From contig JALEQJ010000025.1 in the NCBI GenBank assembly GCA_022764505.1, positions 1 to 64,000 of the forward strand: DNA of 64,000 nt. Direction: 5' to 3'. The position numbers were made by a program, and so were the translations under genes. The notes under the pieces are model-generated. The model saw nothing but the letters and a program-made list of their open reading frames with translations. It made no database searches and was not told the origin of the DNA. Shown here in pieces: positions 46,452 to 56,085 of the stretch; the first letter of the stretch is position 1, and each line of letters starts with the position of its first letter. This DNA comes from Phocaeicola sp. Lineage in GTDB: Bacteria; Bacteroidota; Bacteroidia; Bacteroidales; Bacteroidaceae.

Positions 46452-47423
46452 CTAAGTTAAATGAATATGCGAATAAAAGTACAATATACCTAATATACAA
46501 GTATTAACAAGTCCCCAAAGAATAAGACCTCTCAATAATTTTGAAGTAGACATTGGCACACATATAAATACCAGTGCTTCTGCAAAAACACATATCAAAA
46601 TCATAAGACACAATGGACATATTTTTCTAATTCTAATCTGATTATACACCGAATAGTATGTTAATGGAGTAAAAAGAATTGCGGGAACTATATAGAGACA
46701 ATATAAAATATTGTTAATATCTAAAACAACGGATATTACTATACAAATTAATTGAGAAATGAAAAATGATAAAGCCATACTACTCATATTCAATTTTTTC
46801 AAAAAGCCAGATGAAGATTTTTTTACAGCTTCACAATCAGTTATAGATAAACTATGACAGATTTTTTCAACAATATTAATTTTATATATGTTGCTTTGCC
46901 AATAAGTACACAAACTTACGAGCAGACCTATGATAACAGGTAAAATATAAAGAAAATGAATGTCCCATTGCTTAAAAATGACATTTGCGATAAATACAAA
47001 GATTACGATAAACAAAATTAATAGCATCTTATCTTTTAGATAGTAACTTCTTATAGTATTAGCTTTTGTATATATCACGACCCCATTCCATAGCCTATCA
47101 AGACACTCTCTGCCCGTCGTTTCCCAAATACCATTTTTAGTATTAAATACCTTTAGAACATTAAATTTATTATCCCATTTAGAGATAATCAATCTCTCTT
47201 GGGATTTCATCTTCACGTGAAGTAAAAAAGGAGATTTTAAATTCTTTAAATAATCCCAATCACATTGACCAACCTGAACTTTCAAGCTTGCATATTGTAA
47301 TGTTTGTACAACAGATAGCAAATTAGGATATTGAGGAGATGACTCCAAAAATAACCTAATACTTTCTTTATTCACTTTATTCAAAAACAAGCTACTATAT
47401 TTAATTAATGTTTCTGATAGCAT
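46452..47423 (-). CDS. C39-like / vitamin K epoxide reductase membrane protein (upstream part)
   Basis: 323 residues from the ATG at 47423; the frame extends to a TTG at 47459, which is less likely. The N-terminal 130 residues resemble a C39 peptidase fold without the catalytic cysteine (ESSPQYPNLLSVVQTL, SPFLLHV). Then four to five transmembrane segments and the VKOR core: Cys189 and Cys197 flanking HSLSITD, and the CPLC active site (Cys269, Cys272). VKOR generates disulfides for thioredoxin-like partners. It ends at a TAG that is in frame with the thioredoxin segment. First gene of the island operon. Confidence 0.8.
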   Translation of the reverse strand: MLSETLIKYSSLFLNKVNKESIRLFLESSPQYPNLLSVVQTLQYASLKVQVGQCDWDYLKNLKSPFLLHVKMKSQERLIISKWDNKFNVLKVFNTKNGIWETTGRECLDRLWNGVVIYTKANTIRSYYLKDKMLLILFIVIFVFIANVIFKQWDIHFLYILPVIIGLLVSLCTYWQSNIYKINIVEKICHSLSITDCEAVKKSSSGFLKKLNMSSMALSFFISQLICIVISVVLDINNILYCLYIVPAILFTPLTYYSVYNQIRIRKICPLCLMILICVFAEALVFICVPMSTSKLLRGLILWGLVNTCILGILYFYSHIHLT

Positions 47424-47662
47424 AATCTGAAAGATTTCTATCTGCAATAATATCAACAAATATCAAACTAACCAAATTTTCCAACAACATTTTTTATAAA
47501 TTCTCATCATTTTATGCCGTTTTAATGATAACATTACTTTCTTTGAGTATAAATCAAATATTAATTAAAGCATTTCAGAGTAAAAAAAATGCAATAATCA
47601 AGCAACATATAGATCTCAACACCTTATTAATCAGACACCATTGGTATATATCGTGAGACAGG

Positions 47663-47743
47663 AAAAACCGTCTGTTACATTTCTTATATAACCCTCCTCT
47701 ATAGCTTTCTAAAGCTACTTACTATAAAAAGACAAAGCACAAA
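47663..47743. repeat. 81-bp direct repeat, right copy
   Basis: Second copy of the repeat at 39331-39411, same orientation, one mismatch. It lies 68 bases before the phoH start, so this is probably the copy that belonged to the ancestral fabD-phoH intergenic region. Confidence 0.9.
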
Positions 47744-47767
47744 TAACCATACTCAGAAAGTTATCAT

Positions 47768-47775
47768 TACTTTTG
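47768..47775 (+). promoter_or_regulatory. Promoter -7 box of phoH
   Basis: TACTTTTG matches TAnnTTTG, 36 bases before the ATG at 47812 and just outside the right repeat, so phoH expression is not interrupted by the island. Confidence 0.55.
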
Positions 47776-47811
47776 TCTATCATTAAAAAATAGAATGGAT
47801 AACAGAGCCGA

Positions 47812-48777
47812 ATGATAGAAAAGCATATCGTATTAGAAGATATAGATCCTGTGGTTTTTTATGGTGTAAACAACACCAATCTACAAATGATAAAAGCCTT
47901 GTTTCCCAAGCTACGCATTGTAGCACGTGGCAATGTCATCAAAGTAATAGGAGATGAGGAAGAAATGTGTGCTTTTGAGGAAGCCATCACCACGATAGAA
48001 AAGCATTGCCTTACTTTCAACAGGCTCAATGAAGAAGACATCTTAGGACTCACCAAAGGAAAATCCCCTTATCAAGCTCACGTGGGAGATGCAATCGTGT
48101 TCAACGTTTCCGGAAAGCCTATCACTCCACGTAGCGAAAATCAGCGAAAACTGGTCAAGGCATTCTCAGAAAATGATATGATATTCGCAGTAGGACCGGC
48201 AGGCTCCGGAAAAACCTATACAGCCATAGCATTGGCAGTACGTGCGCTAAAACAGAAAGAAATAAAAAAAATCATCTTGAGCAGACCCGCCGTAGAAGCA
48301 GGAGAAAAACTCGGTTTCCTACCAGGAGACATGAAAGAAAAAATAGATCCTTACTTACAACCTCTCTACGATGCCCTCCAAGATATGATCCCTGCTGCCA
48401 AGCTCAAAGAATATATGGACTTAAACATTATACAAATAGCTCCATTGGCATTTATGAGAGGAAGAACGCTCAATGATGCAGTAGTTATATTGGACGAAGC
48501 ACAGAACACCACTACCCAACAAATTAAAATGTTCCTTACCAGAATGGGAATGAACACCAAAATGATCATTACAGGAGACCTTACACAAATAGATCTCCCT
48601 CACTCTCAAACATCGGGCTTATTGCAAGCTATGGGTATTCTGAAGAAAGTAAAAGGAATAGCATTCGTAGAACTCAATAAAAAAGACATAGTAAGACATA
48701 AATTGGTTACAAGGATAGTAGATGCCTACGAAAAATTTGAAACCAAACAGAAAAAGGAGAAACTCCAGAACGAATAA
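47812..48777 (+). CDS. PhoH-like ATPase
   Basis: A 321-residue P-loop ATPase of the PhoH family, implicated in RNA metabolism. The N-terminal KH-like region (about 1-80), Walker A GPAGSGKTYTAIAL (128-141), SRPAVEAGEKLGFLPGD, FMRGRTLNDAVVILDEAQNTT (Walker B) and ITGDLTQIDLP are all present. It starts a same-strand run with purC, menG and aroE, with 53 bases to purC. Confidence 0.95.
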   Translation: MIEKHIVLEDIDPVVFYGVNNTNLQMIKALFPKLRIVARGNVIKVIGDEEEMCAFEEAITTIEKHCLTFNRLNEEDILGLTKGKSPYQAHVGDAIVFNVSGKPITPRSENQRKLVKAFSENDMIFAVGPAGSGKTYTAIALAVRALKQKEIKKIILSRPAVEAGEKLGFLPGDMKEKIDPYLQPLYDALQDMIPAAKLKEYMDLNIIQIAPLAFMRGRTLNDAVVILDEAQNTTTQQIKMFLTRMGMNTKMIITGDLTQIDLPHSQTSGLLQAMGILKKVKGIAFVELNKKDIVRHKLVTRIVDAYEKFETKQKKEKLQNE

Positions 48778-48830
48778 TTCTCTCAAAAGCCAAAACAACC
48801 ATCTATCATAACACATAAAAAGCCAAAACA

Positions 48831-49775
48831 ATGAAAGCATTAACAAGCACAGCATTCAGTCTACCGGGACAAACAAGTGTCTATCATGGAAAAGTAAGAG
48901 ATGTCTATCGCATAGGCGAAGAAAAATTAGTAATGGTAGCTACAGACCGTATCTCTGCATTCGATGTAGTACTACCAGAAGGTATCCCTTACAAAGGACA
49001 AATGTTGAACCAGATAGCAGCGAAATTTTTGGACGCTACAACAGATATTTGCCCCAACTGGAAATTGGCTACGCCTGATCCTATGGTTACAGTAGGTGTA
49101 CTCTGCCAAGGTTTCCCCATAGAAATGATAGTACGTGGCTATCTCTGCGGTAGTGCATGGAGAGCTTATAAAAATGGAGTAAGAGAAATCTGTGGAGTAA
49201 AACTGCCGGAAGGTATGAGAGAAAACGAAAAATTTCCTCAGCCTATCATCACCCCTACAACCAAAGCAGAAATGGGACTACACGATGAAGATATCTCTAA
49301 AGAAGAAATTCTGCGTCAGGGATTAGCTACTCCGGAAGAATACGAAATTTTGGAACGATATACATTGGCACTTTTTGAACGCGGTACAAAAATAGCTGCA
49401 GAACGTGGGCTTATCCTCGTAGATACCAAATATGAATTTGGCAAGCACAATGGCACCATTTATCTTATGGACGAAATTCACACACCGGATTCCAGCAGAT
49501 ACTTTTATGCAGAAGGCTACAAAGAACGTTTTGAACAAGGAGAACCACAGAAACAGCTGTCCAAAGAATTCGTAAGAGAATGGCTTATGGAAAACGGTTT
49601 CCAAGGCAAAGAAGGGCAACAAGTACCGAAAATGACACCGGCTATCGTAAATGCTATCAGTGAACGCTATATAGAGTTATTTGAGCATATCACCGGAGAA
49701 ACTTTTGTAAAAGCAGATACTTCTTCCATTGCAGAACGCATAGAAAAGAACATTACAGAGTATCTACACCAATAA
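48831..49775 (+). CDS. purC: Phosphoribosylaminoimidazole-succinocarboxamide synthase
   Basis: It joins CAIR and aspartate to form SAICAR in purine synthesis. The 314-residue protein is the longer (yeast-like) type: [28 protein letters not shown] at the start, [14 protein letters not shown], and [30 protein letters not shown], with the intact SAICAR signatures. It is 10 bases upstream of menG. Confidence 0.96.
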   Translation: MKALTSTAFSLPGQTSVYHGKVRDVYRIGEEKLVMVATDRISAFDVVLPEGIPYKGQMLNQIAAKFLDATTDICPNWKLATPDPMVTVGVLCQGFPIEMIVRGYLCGSAWRAYKNGVREICGVKLPEGMRENEKFPQPIITPTTKAEMGLHDEDISKEEILRQGLATPEEYEILERYTLALFERGTKIAAERGLILVDTKYEFGKHNGTIYLMDEIHTPDSSRYFYAEGYKERFEQGEPQKQLSKEFVREWLMENGFQGKEGQQVPKMTPAIVNAISERYIELFEHITGETFVKADTSSIAERIEKNITEYLHQ

Positions 49776-49785
49776 AGCCTGCATT

Positions 49786-50529
49786 ATGTCCCATTATCCA
49801 CAAGAAGAAATTAAGCCCTACAATACAGAAGAGAAAAAAGCCAAGCAAGTAGAAAAAATGTTTGACAACATAGCTCCTGCTTATGACAAGCTCAATCATC
49901 TCCTCTCCCTCGGCATAGACAAAGGTTGGCGAAAAAAAGCCATTCAACACCTGCAATCTTTACGCCCTCAGCGCATACTGGACGTAGCTACAGGAACAGG
50001 AGATTTTGCCATACAAGCTTATCGTGCATTGGCTCCTATAGAATTGCTGGGTATAGATATTTCCGAAGGTATGATGGAAGTTGGACGTAAAAAGGTAAAA
50101 GAATTAGGTTGGGAAGGTCGTATTCTCTTCTCCAAAGAAGATGCGACCGCCCTTTCTTTTCCAAACGACAGATTTGATGCCATCACCGTAGCATTTGGTA
50201 TTAGGAACTTTGAGCAGTTGGATTTAGGATTACGAGAAATGTGCCGTGTATTGCGTTCCGGAGGACGCTTGGTTATTTTGGAACTGACCGTACCTGAAAA
50301 AGCACCAATGAAGCAACTCTATTCCTTATACTCACGTATTTTTATCCCTACTGTAGGTAAATTACTCTCCAAAGACAAAAGTGCTTACACCTACTTACCT
50401 CAATCTATTCAAGCATTTCCACAAGGAGCAGTGATGGCTACAGCACTCAAACAAGCAGGCTTCCAATCTGTAGAGATCAAGCCACTTACCTTCGGTGTCT
50501 GTACGCTTTACATAGCCACAAAAGCATGA
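49786..50529 (+). CDS. menG: Demethylmenaquinone methyltransferase
   Basis: The S-adenosylmethionine-dependent last step of menaquinone synthesis (UbiE/MenG family); Bacteroidales use menaquinone only, so menG fits. The 247-residue protein has [19 protein letters not shown], the SAM motif [14 protein letters not shown] (about 65-78), FGIRNF and RILVLELTVPE-like [15 protein letters not shown]. Its stop overlaps the aroE start by 4 bases. Confidence 0.94.
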   Translation: MSHYPQEEIKPYNTEEKKAKQVEKMFDNIAPAYDKLNHLLSLGIDKGWRKKAIQHLQSLRPQRILDVATGTGDFAIQAYRALAPIELLGIDISEGMMEVGRKKVKELGWEGRILFSKEDATALSFPNDRFDAITVAFGIRNFEQLDLGLREMCRVLRSGGRLVILELTVPEKAPMKQLYSLYSRIFIPTVGKLLSKDKSAYTYLPQSIQAFPQGAVMATALKQAGFQSVEIKPLTFGVCTLYIATKA

Positions 50530-51275
50530 AGACCTACGGACTAATAGGCTATCCTTTGGGGCATTCCTTTTCCAAGCAGTATTTCACAGAAAAATTTGAA
50601 AGGGAAAATATTCTTGCAGAATATCTCAATTTTGAAATTGCAGATATTACACAACTTCCTCAAGTACTCACAGAACACCCTCACTTAACAGGTTTCAATG
50701 TAACTATTCCCTACAAAGAACAAATCCTTCCCTACCTGCACGAGATAACACCTATAGCACAAGCCATAGGTGCAGTAAATGTAGTAAAAGTGTGTAGAAG
50801 AGAAAGAGAGATAAAGCTCATAGGGTACAATTCGGACATCGTGGGATTCAGAGAGAGTCTGCGCCCCCTACTCAAACCACATCACACACAAGCCTTGGTA
50901 TTAGGAAGTGGAGGCGCTTCCAAAGCCGTTTGCGAAGCCTTGAAAGAGCTACATATTGCCTACCGAATAGTGTCCAGACAAGAAAGAGAAAACAGTTTGC
51001 AGTACAATGATTTATCTCAAGAATTGATAAGCCGATACCCACTTATAATCAATACTACGCCAGTAGGAATGTTTCCTCATATAGAAGAAACACCACCTAT
51101 TCCCTACGAAGGAATAAGCACAGCGCATATATTGTACGACCTCGTGTACAATCCTTCTGAAACACAATTCATAAAAATAGGAAAGACACGAGGTTGCACA
51201 GTCCTCAATGGGACACACATGCTCCACTTACAAGCTGAAGAAGCATGGAGATTTTGGCATAGTACTAATATCTGA
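50526..51275 (+). CDS. aroE: Shikimate dehydrogenase
   Basis: It reduces 3-dehydroshikimate with NADPH in the shikimate pathway; aroA of the same pathway is 3.5 kb to the right. The 249-residue protein has [24 protein letters not shown] with the catalytic lysine (about 64), [14 protein letters not shown] (dinucleotide site) and NTTPVGMFP. The usual length is 260-280, so it is a compact version. The start overlaps menG (ATGA), and the last 11 bases overlap the end of the convergent kinase gene. Confidence 0.93.
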   Translation: MKTYGLIGYPLGHSFSKQYFTEKFERENILAEYLNFEIADITQLPQVLTEHPHLTGFNVTIPYKEQILPYLHEITPIAQAIGAVNVVKVCRREREIKLIGYNSDIVGFRESLRPLLKPHHTQALVLGSGGASKAVCEALKELHIAYRIVSRQERENSLQYNDLSQELISRYPLIINTTPVGMFPHIEETPPIPYEGISTAHILYDLVYNPSETQFIKIGKTRGCTVLNGTHMLHLQAEEAWRFWHSTNI

Positions 51276-52929
51276 AGGTACTTCCTCCCAAAAATTCTCT
51301 GAGCAAGGAAGTAAAAGGAATATCTCTATCGGATATAGACTCAAAATACTCCAAGAAACGGAGCAGTCTATCTGCTTCACTATATTCCGGACAATCTTTG
51401 GGAACGTTTCTCAATATAGGCAAAGCATGATCTTTGATAATCCCTAATTCAAACAAAAGCGCAGAATTAAACATAGCATCTGCTTCCTCCTGATAAGGGA
51501 ATATCCATTTATCTTCTCCCGCACGTACACTACTCCATCTACTTATGGTGTCCTTTGCAGAATAATTGCGGTATTTGTAATCTCGCACTATGCGACGCAA
51601 TAAACGATTGTCCGTAGTAGGTATGTAGTTATGAGCATCTAATCGGATAGTGGTCAGTGCAGAAACATATAGTTTGAACTTTTGTTCTTTGGGGATTTGT
51701 GGAATAAGTGCAGGATTCAGCGCATGAATACCTTCCAAAATCAAAATCATATCCGGCGTGAGTTTGAGTTTTTCTCCGCTCATCACACGTTTGCCTATAG
51801 TGAAATCAAATCTGGGAAGTTCCACCTCTTCTCCCTCTATCAATCGCTTCATACACTCTCCAAAGTAAGGTAAATCCAACGCATAAAGACTTTCAAAGTC
51901 ATAATCTCCATGCTCATCAAGAGGTGTATGTTCCCTATCCACAAAGAAATCGTCCAACGAGATAGGATAAGGTTTCAATCCACAGGTCATCAACTGAATA
52001 CTCAATCGTTTACTCGTCGTAGTTTTCCCCGAAGAAGAAGGACCGGAAATAAGAACCAATTTTACAGGATTGCCATTCTTTCCTCTCGTAGCTATTTCGT
52101 CTGCTATTCTGGCTATTTTCTTCTCTTGTAAAGCTTCCGCTACGTGGATTAAGTCTATGGCTTTTCCTTCTCTACAAGCTATATTAAAATCTCCTACCGT
52201 AGAAATATCCCATATTCTCTGCCAATTATGATGTTCCTCAAAGACCTCGAACATCTTTTCTTGTTTTACTATATCTTCCAATTTATTGGGTTGGGACATC
52301 TTAGGCACACGAAGCAATATCCCATTATAGTATTTTACCACATCAAATAGATGAAGGCAACCCGTATGTGGAACCAATGTCCCTGCATAATAATCTATAG
52401 TATCTCCCAATCTATAATAAGTAGTATAGAGTTCTCTGTAGGTTTGCAACAAGCGAACGGTATCTATAGCACCTTTTCCTTGGAAGAGAGCTATCACATT
52501 TTCTGTTCTGTCCTCTATCTTCTCATAAGGCAGTTTATCTGTGATAAGTTCTTGCATTCTTCCTTTAATCTTTGCTACATCTTCTATCTCTATCTGCTTC
52601 CCTATATAAAGCTTGAAATAATAACCTCTGGAAATAGTATGTTCCAAACAAACGCGCCCCGCAGAATATAGATCTTCTACAGCTTTAGTCAAAAGGAAAC
52701 ACAAAGATCGAGCATAAGTACGCATACCGGAAGAAGAAGTAATATCCAAAAACTCTACATCTTTACTCCCAAAAATCTTATAGTTCAAGTCTCTCACTTT
52801 ATTATTCACACGGGCACTAACAACACCATAAGGAAGTTCCAGCTGAAAAGCATTATAAATATCCTGTAGAGACGAATTCTCTTTTACTTCTTTTGTCCGA
52901 TTACAGTTTTTGCAATATATTTGTGCCAT
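51265..52929 (-). CDS. TGS-domain nucleoside kinase (uridine kinase-like)
   Basis: A 554-residue protein: N-terminal TGS/threonyl-tRNA-synthetase-like region (about 1-190, with YGVVSARVNNKVRDL and HTISRGYYFKLYI), a linker, and a C-terminal P-loop kinase with GPSSSGKTTTSKRL (296-309), SLDDFFVDRE and LILEGIHALNP. Such fusions are annotated as nucleoside kinases in Bacteroidota; the tRNA-related domain suggests a second, unproven role. It is tail-to-tail with aroE, overlapping 11 bases. Confidence 0.9.
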   Translation of the reverse strand: MAQIYCKNCNRTKEVKENSSLQDIYNAFQLELPYGVVSARVNNKVRDLNYKIFGSKDVEFLDITSSSGMRTYARSLCFLLTKAVEDLYSAGRVCLEHTISRGYYFKLYIGKQIEIEDVAKIKGRMQELITDKLPYEKIEDRTENVIALFQGKGAIDTVRLLQTYRELYTTYYRLGDTIDYYAGTLVPHTGCLHLFDVVKYYNGILLRVPKMSQPNKLEDIVKQEKMFEVFEEHHNWQRIWDISTVGDFNIACREGKAIDLIHVAEALQEKKIARIADEIATRGKNGNPVKLVLISGPSSSGKTTTSKRLSIQLMTCGLKPYPISLDDFFVDREHTPLDEHGDYDFESLYALDLPYFGECMKRLIEGEEVELPRFDFTIGKRVMSGEKLKLTPDMILILEGIHALNPALIPQIPKEQKFKLYVSALTTIRLDAHNYIPTTDNRLLRRIVRDYKYRNYSAKDTISRWSSVRAGEDKWIFPYQEEADAMFNSALLFELGIIKDHALPILRNVPKDCPEYSEADRLLRFLEYFESISDRDIPFTSLLREFLGGSTFRY

Positions 52930-53002
52930 ATATTAAATATAGTTTATTATTAAAACGGGTGTAATATAGCGTATTCATTTCACACCCACAACTTTTATTT
53001 CA

Positions 53003-54706
53003 ATGGAATATACGTTCTATGATTTACTAAAGCTCTTCGGCTCATTAGCATTCTTCCTTTATGGTATGAAAATCATGAGCGAAGGCTTACAGAAGTTTGC
53101 AGGCGATAGACTGAGACAAATTCTCACAGCTATGACTACAAACAAAGTAACCGGAGTATTAACTGGAGCATTGATTACCATGCTCATTCAGTCCTCTTCT
53201 GCTACCACAGTCATGGTAGTAAGTTTCGTCAATGCAGGCTTACTTACACTGAGCCAATCTATCGGTGTTATTATGGGTGCCAATATAGGTACTACAGCCA
53301 CCGCATGGCTTATCTCTTTATTAGGGTTCAAAATAGATATCTCTGTTTTTGCCTTGCCACTCTTAGCTTTTGGTATTCCATTACTATTTTCTCAAAAATC
53401 CTCTCGCAAATCTCTCGGAGAATTTATTTTTGGGTTCGCATTCTTATTCATCGGGTTGAAATATCTTACAGAAAATGCACCGGACTTGAAGCAAAACCCG
53501 GAAATGCTGGAGTTCCTCACACAATATACAGATATGGGATTTGGCTCTGTACTGCTTTTTGTAGTTATCGGTACTATCCTCACTATCGTGATGCAGTCTT
53601 CCTCTGCTACTATGGCTATCACACTCATTATGTGTGCCAATGGCTGGATAGACTTCAGATTAGGTGCAGCTACTGTATTGGGAGAAAATATAGGTACTAC
53701 CATCACAGCCAACCTTGCAGCACTCACCGCCAACACACAAGCTCGCAGAGCTGCTTTGTCTCACCTCATCTTCAACCTATTCGGTGTATGCTGGGCACTT
53801 TGCTTGTTCCAACCATTCCTCGGCATGATAGAATGGATAGTAAGCGATGTTATGCACGTAACAGGAGAAACAAGTGTATTGGTACCTATCCAACTGTCTG
53901 CTTTCCACACAGGTTTCAACATCTGCAACGTGCTTATTCTTATATGGTTCATTAAGTTCATAGAAAAGACAGTTATAAAACTGCTTCCAATGAAAGAACA
54001 TGAAGAAGAATATCGTCTAAGATTTATCACCGGTGGTATGCTATCGACTTCTGAACTTTCGATCTTACAAGCGCAAAAAGAAATCAATCTCTTTGCAGAA
54101 CGTATGCACCGTATGTTTGGTATGGTACAACAACTCCTACGCATAGACAACGAAAACGAATTTAACAAGCTGTTCTCTCGCATAGAGAAATATGAAAACA
54201 TCAGCGACAGTATGGAATTGGAAATAGCCAATTACTTATCGGAAGTTTCGGAAGGAAGATTAAGTTCCGAAGGTAAAGTGCAAATACGTGCTATGATGCG
54301 TGAAATTACAGAAATAGAAAGTATCGGAGATAGTTGCTACAATTTGGCACGTACCATCAATCGCAAGCGTAAAGAAGCCGAAGATTTCACGTCTCAACAA
54401 TATGCACACTTAGATGAGATGTTTAGACTGATAGATAGTGCACTCACACAAATGGTTGCGTTGGAAGAAGATACCAAACAAATAGTAGATGTAAATCGCT
54501 CTATCAATTTAGAAAATGAGATAAACAACTATCGCAATCGTCTCAAAACACAAAATCTTGCAGACATCAATAACAAAGCATATAGCTACCAAATCGGGGT
54601 TCATTATATGGACTTGATCGGGGAATGCGAAAAATTAGGAGACTATGTAATCAACGTTGTTGAGGCGCATAGCGAACTGAAAACCGCAAAAAAAATCACT
54701 ACTTAA
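53003..54706 (+). CDS. Na/Pi cotransporter family protein with PhoU domain
   Basis: A 567-residue inner-membrane protein. The first 310 residues have two inverted Na/Pi repeats marked by TMLIQSSSATTVMVVSFVNAG and TIVMQSSSATMAITLIMCANG, with the GANIGTT and GENIGTT motifs; the remaining part (about 345-560) is a helical PhoU-like domain with coiled-coil character. It probably imports phosphate with sodium or regulates uptake. No other phosphate genes are next to it. Confidence 0.92.
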   Translation: MEYTFYDLLKLFGSLAFFLYGMKIMSEGLQKFAGDRLRQILTAMTTNKVTGVLTGALITMLIQSSSATTVMVVSFVNAGLLTLSQSIGVIMGANIGTTATAWLISLLGFKIDISVFALPLLAFGIPLLFSQKSSRKSLGEFIFGFAFLFIGLKYLTENAPDLKQNPEMLEFLTQYTDMGFGSVLLFVVIGTILTIVMQSSSATMAITLIMCANGWIDFRLGAATVLGENIGTTITANLAALTANTQARRAALSHLIFNLFGVCWALCLFQPFLGMIEWIVSDVMHVTGETSVLVPIQLSAFHTGFNICNVLILIWFIKFIEKTVIKLLPMKEHEEEYRLRFITGGMLSTSELSILQAQKEINLFAERMHRMFGMVQQLLRIDNENEFNKLFSRIEKYENISDSMELEIANYLSEVSEGRLSSEGKVQIRAMMREITEIESIGDSCYNLARTINRKRKEAEDFTSQQYAHLDEMFRLIDSALTQMVALEEDTKQIVDVNRSINLENEINNYRNRLKTQNLADINNKAYSYQIGVHYMDLIGECEKLGDYVINVVEAHSELKTAKKITT

Positions 54707-54726
54707 TAAACTATCTAAACCATATG

Positions 54727-54756
54727 CGCCTCCGAAAACATCGGGGGCGTTTTTTC
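54727..54756 (+). terminator. Terminator before aroA
   Basis: CGCCTCCGA (54727-54735) / TCGGGGGCG (54741-54749), a 9-bp stem with one G-T pair, a 5-base loop and a run of T residues to 54756. It lies only 12 bases before the aroA ATG. Confidence 0.85.
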
Positions 54757-54767
54757 TTTATCATCTT

Positions 54768-56003
54768 ATGTCCGGTGCCATTCACTTATTTGATCCCCAA
54801 ACTATAAAAGGACGTATAGAACTTCCTGCTTCCAAGAGCATCTATAATAGGGTGCAAATCATCTCTGCGCTTGCAGGAATAGAAGAAAAGACCGTTCCTT
54901 TTTCTTTCTGTACAGACACTTACGTATTATGGAAAGCTCTCAGGGAACCATCTACAACTATAGATATAGGAGCTACCGGCACAGCTATGCGTTTCCTCAC
55001 TGCCTATCTCTCCACGAAACAAGGAGCAATCCATACACTCACTGGCGACAAAAGAATGAAAGAACGACCTATCAAGATATTGGTAGAAGCATTAAGAGAA
55101 TTAGGAGCTTCCATCACCTACTTAGAAAAAGAAGGATACCCACCCTTAAAAATAGAAGGAAAGAAACTGGAAGGAGGATATATTACAATAGCCGGGAATA
55201 TCAGTTCACAGTATATTTCAGCTTTGCTCCTTATCGCTCCATATTTGGAAAAAGGGCTTACTATAGAACTTACTGGAGAAATCAGCTCTAAGTCCTACAT
55301 AGAAATGACAAAGAAACTTATGCAAGCGTATGGAGTAAGTGTAACATGGATAGATGAACAGACTTTAGAAGTTAAAAAGGGAAGATACGAAGCCTCTCCT
55401 ACTATTATAGAAGCGGACTGGAGCAATGCCTCATATTGGTACAGTATGGTAGCTTTAGGAGAAACAGAAAAACTGCTACTTCCGCATCTTCTACAGGAAA
55501 GCTTACAAGGAGATAGTATCGTTTCCTCACTTTTCGTGCCACTCGGTGTAAAAACAACTTACCATGCAGAGGGAGTTGTCTTAGAAAAACAAGAAAGACA
55601 CATAGACTACCTTACATACGATTTCTCCTCTCACCCGGACTTGATACAGACATTCGTAGTATGCTGTGCTTTATTGGGTATTCCTTTTTGCTTTTATGGC
55701 ATAAAGAGCTTAAGGATAAAAGAAACGGATCGCATTTTGACACTATGTACAGAAATGAAAAAATTAGGTTTTGAGTTGTATATCTCTCCCAATGATGAAT
55801 ACCTTTCATGGAGCGGGAAGAGAGTAGAAAAACATCTTTCGCCCATCATAGATACTTATGGAGATCATAGAATGGCAATGGCATTTGCACCTGCGGTATT
55901 TGTAGAAAAAACTCTGTATATAAACGAGCCTGAAGTAGTAGAAAAATCCTATCCTACATTTTGGAAGAATTTATCCCATTTCGTACAAATAAGCCCTGTT
56001 TGA
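54768..56003 (+). CDS. aroA: 3-phosphoshikimate 1-carboxyvinyltransferase (EPSP synthase)
   Basis: It joins phosphoenolpyruvate to shikimate-3-phosphate. The 411-residue protein has PASKSIYNRVQIISALAG at the start, the GATGTAMRFLTAYLS motif (usually NAGT..R), a KRMKERPIKILVEALRELG stretch, SSQYISALLL, KETDRI and YGDHRMAMAFAP. It is a slightly short, divergent form, as in other Bacteroidales. The terminator just before it leaves no room for a normal promoter, so expression must come from read-through or an internal promoter. Confidence 0.93.
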   Translation: MSGAIHLFDPQTIKGRIELPASKSIYNRVQIISALAGIEEKTVPFSFCTDTYVLWKALREPSTTIDIGATGTAMRFLTAYLSTKQGAIHTLTGDKRMKERPIKILVEALRELGASITYLEKEGYPPLKIEGKKLEGGYITIAGNISSQYISALLLIAPYLEKGLTIELTGEISSKSYIEMTKKLMQAYGVSVTWIDEQTLEVKKGRYEASPTIIEADWSNASYWYSMVALGETEKLLLPHLLQESLQGDSIVSSLFVPLGVKTTYHAEGVVLEKQERHIDYLTYDFSSHPDLIQTFVVCCALLGIPFCFYGIKSLRIKETDRILTLCTEMKKLGFELYISPNDEYLSWSGKRVEKHLSPIIDTYGDHRMAMAFAPAVFVEKTLYINEPEVVEKSYPTFWKNLSHFVQISPV

Positions 56004-56085
56004 ACAACAAAGCTAATCTACCTCTAAGCATAAAGTTACATTAGTGTATAACTCATGCCAATAGCATTATAATAGATGCGGAATC

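Larger units (their letters stand above)
39331..47743. mobile_element. 8.4-kb repeat-bounded peptide-export island
   Basis: The two 81-bp repeats enclose seven leftward reading frames (VKOR-like, thioredoxin-like, precursor, GLPGLI, beta-barrel, C39 ABC exporter, HlyD-like fragment), all more AT-rich than the neighbours and with a different function from the core genes fabD and phoH on either side. Recombination between the repeats would remove exactly 8,332 bp and leave one copy. No integrase or transposase is inside, so movement would need a helper, or the repeats arose by homologous exchange. Confidence 0.7.
47424..47811. other. 388-base gap: island right end and phoH leader
   Basis: It holds about 240 AT-rich bases upstream of the VKOR gene where no TAnnTTTG box was found, the right direct repeat (47663-47743) and the phoH promoter box. 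No coding frame is convincing. Confidence 0.7.

Noticed and set aside
39331..47743. A typical insertion sequence or conjugative transposon
   Set aside because: No transposase, integrase or mobilisation gene was found between the repeats.
51265..51275. The 11-base overlap of aroE and the nucleoside kinase gene as a sign of a misannotated end
   Set aside because: Both C-termini are needed by the families and the overlap is small and convergent, so it is ordinary.
53305..53955. 216-codon frame inside the Na/Pi transporter in another frame
   Set aside because: The transporter frame has full motifs; the shadow frame has none and lies wholly within it.
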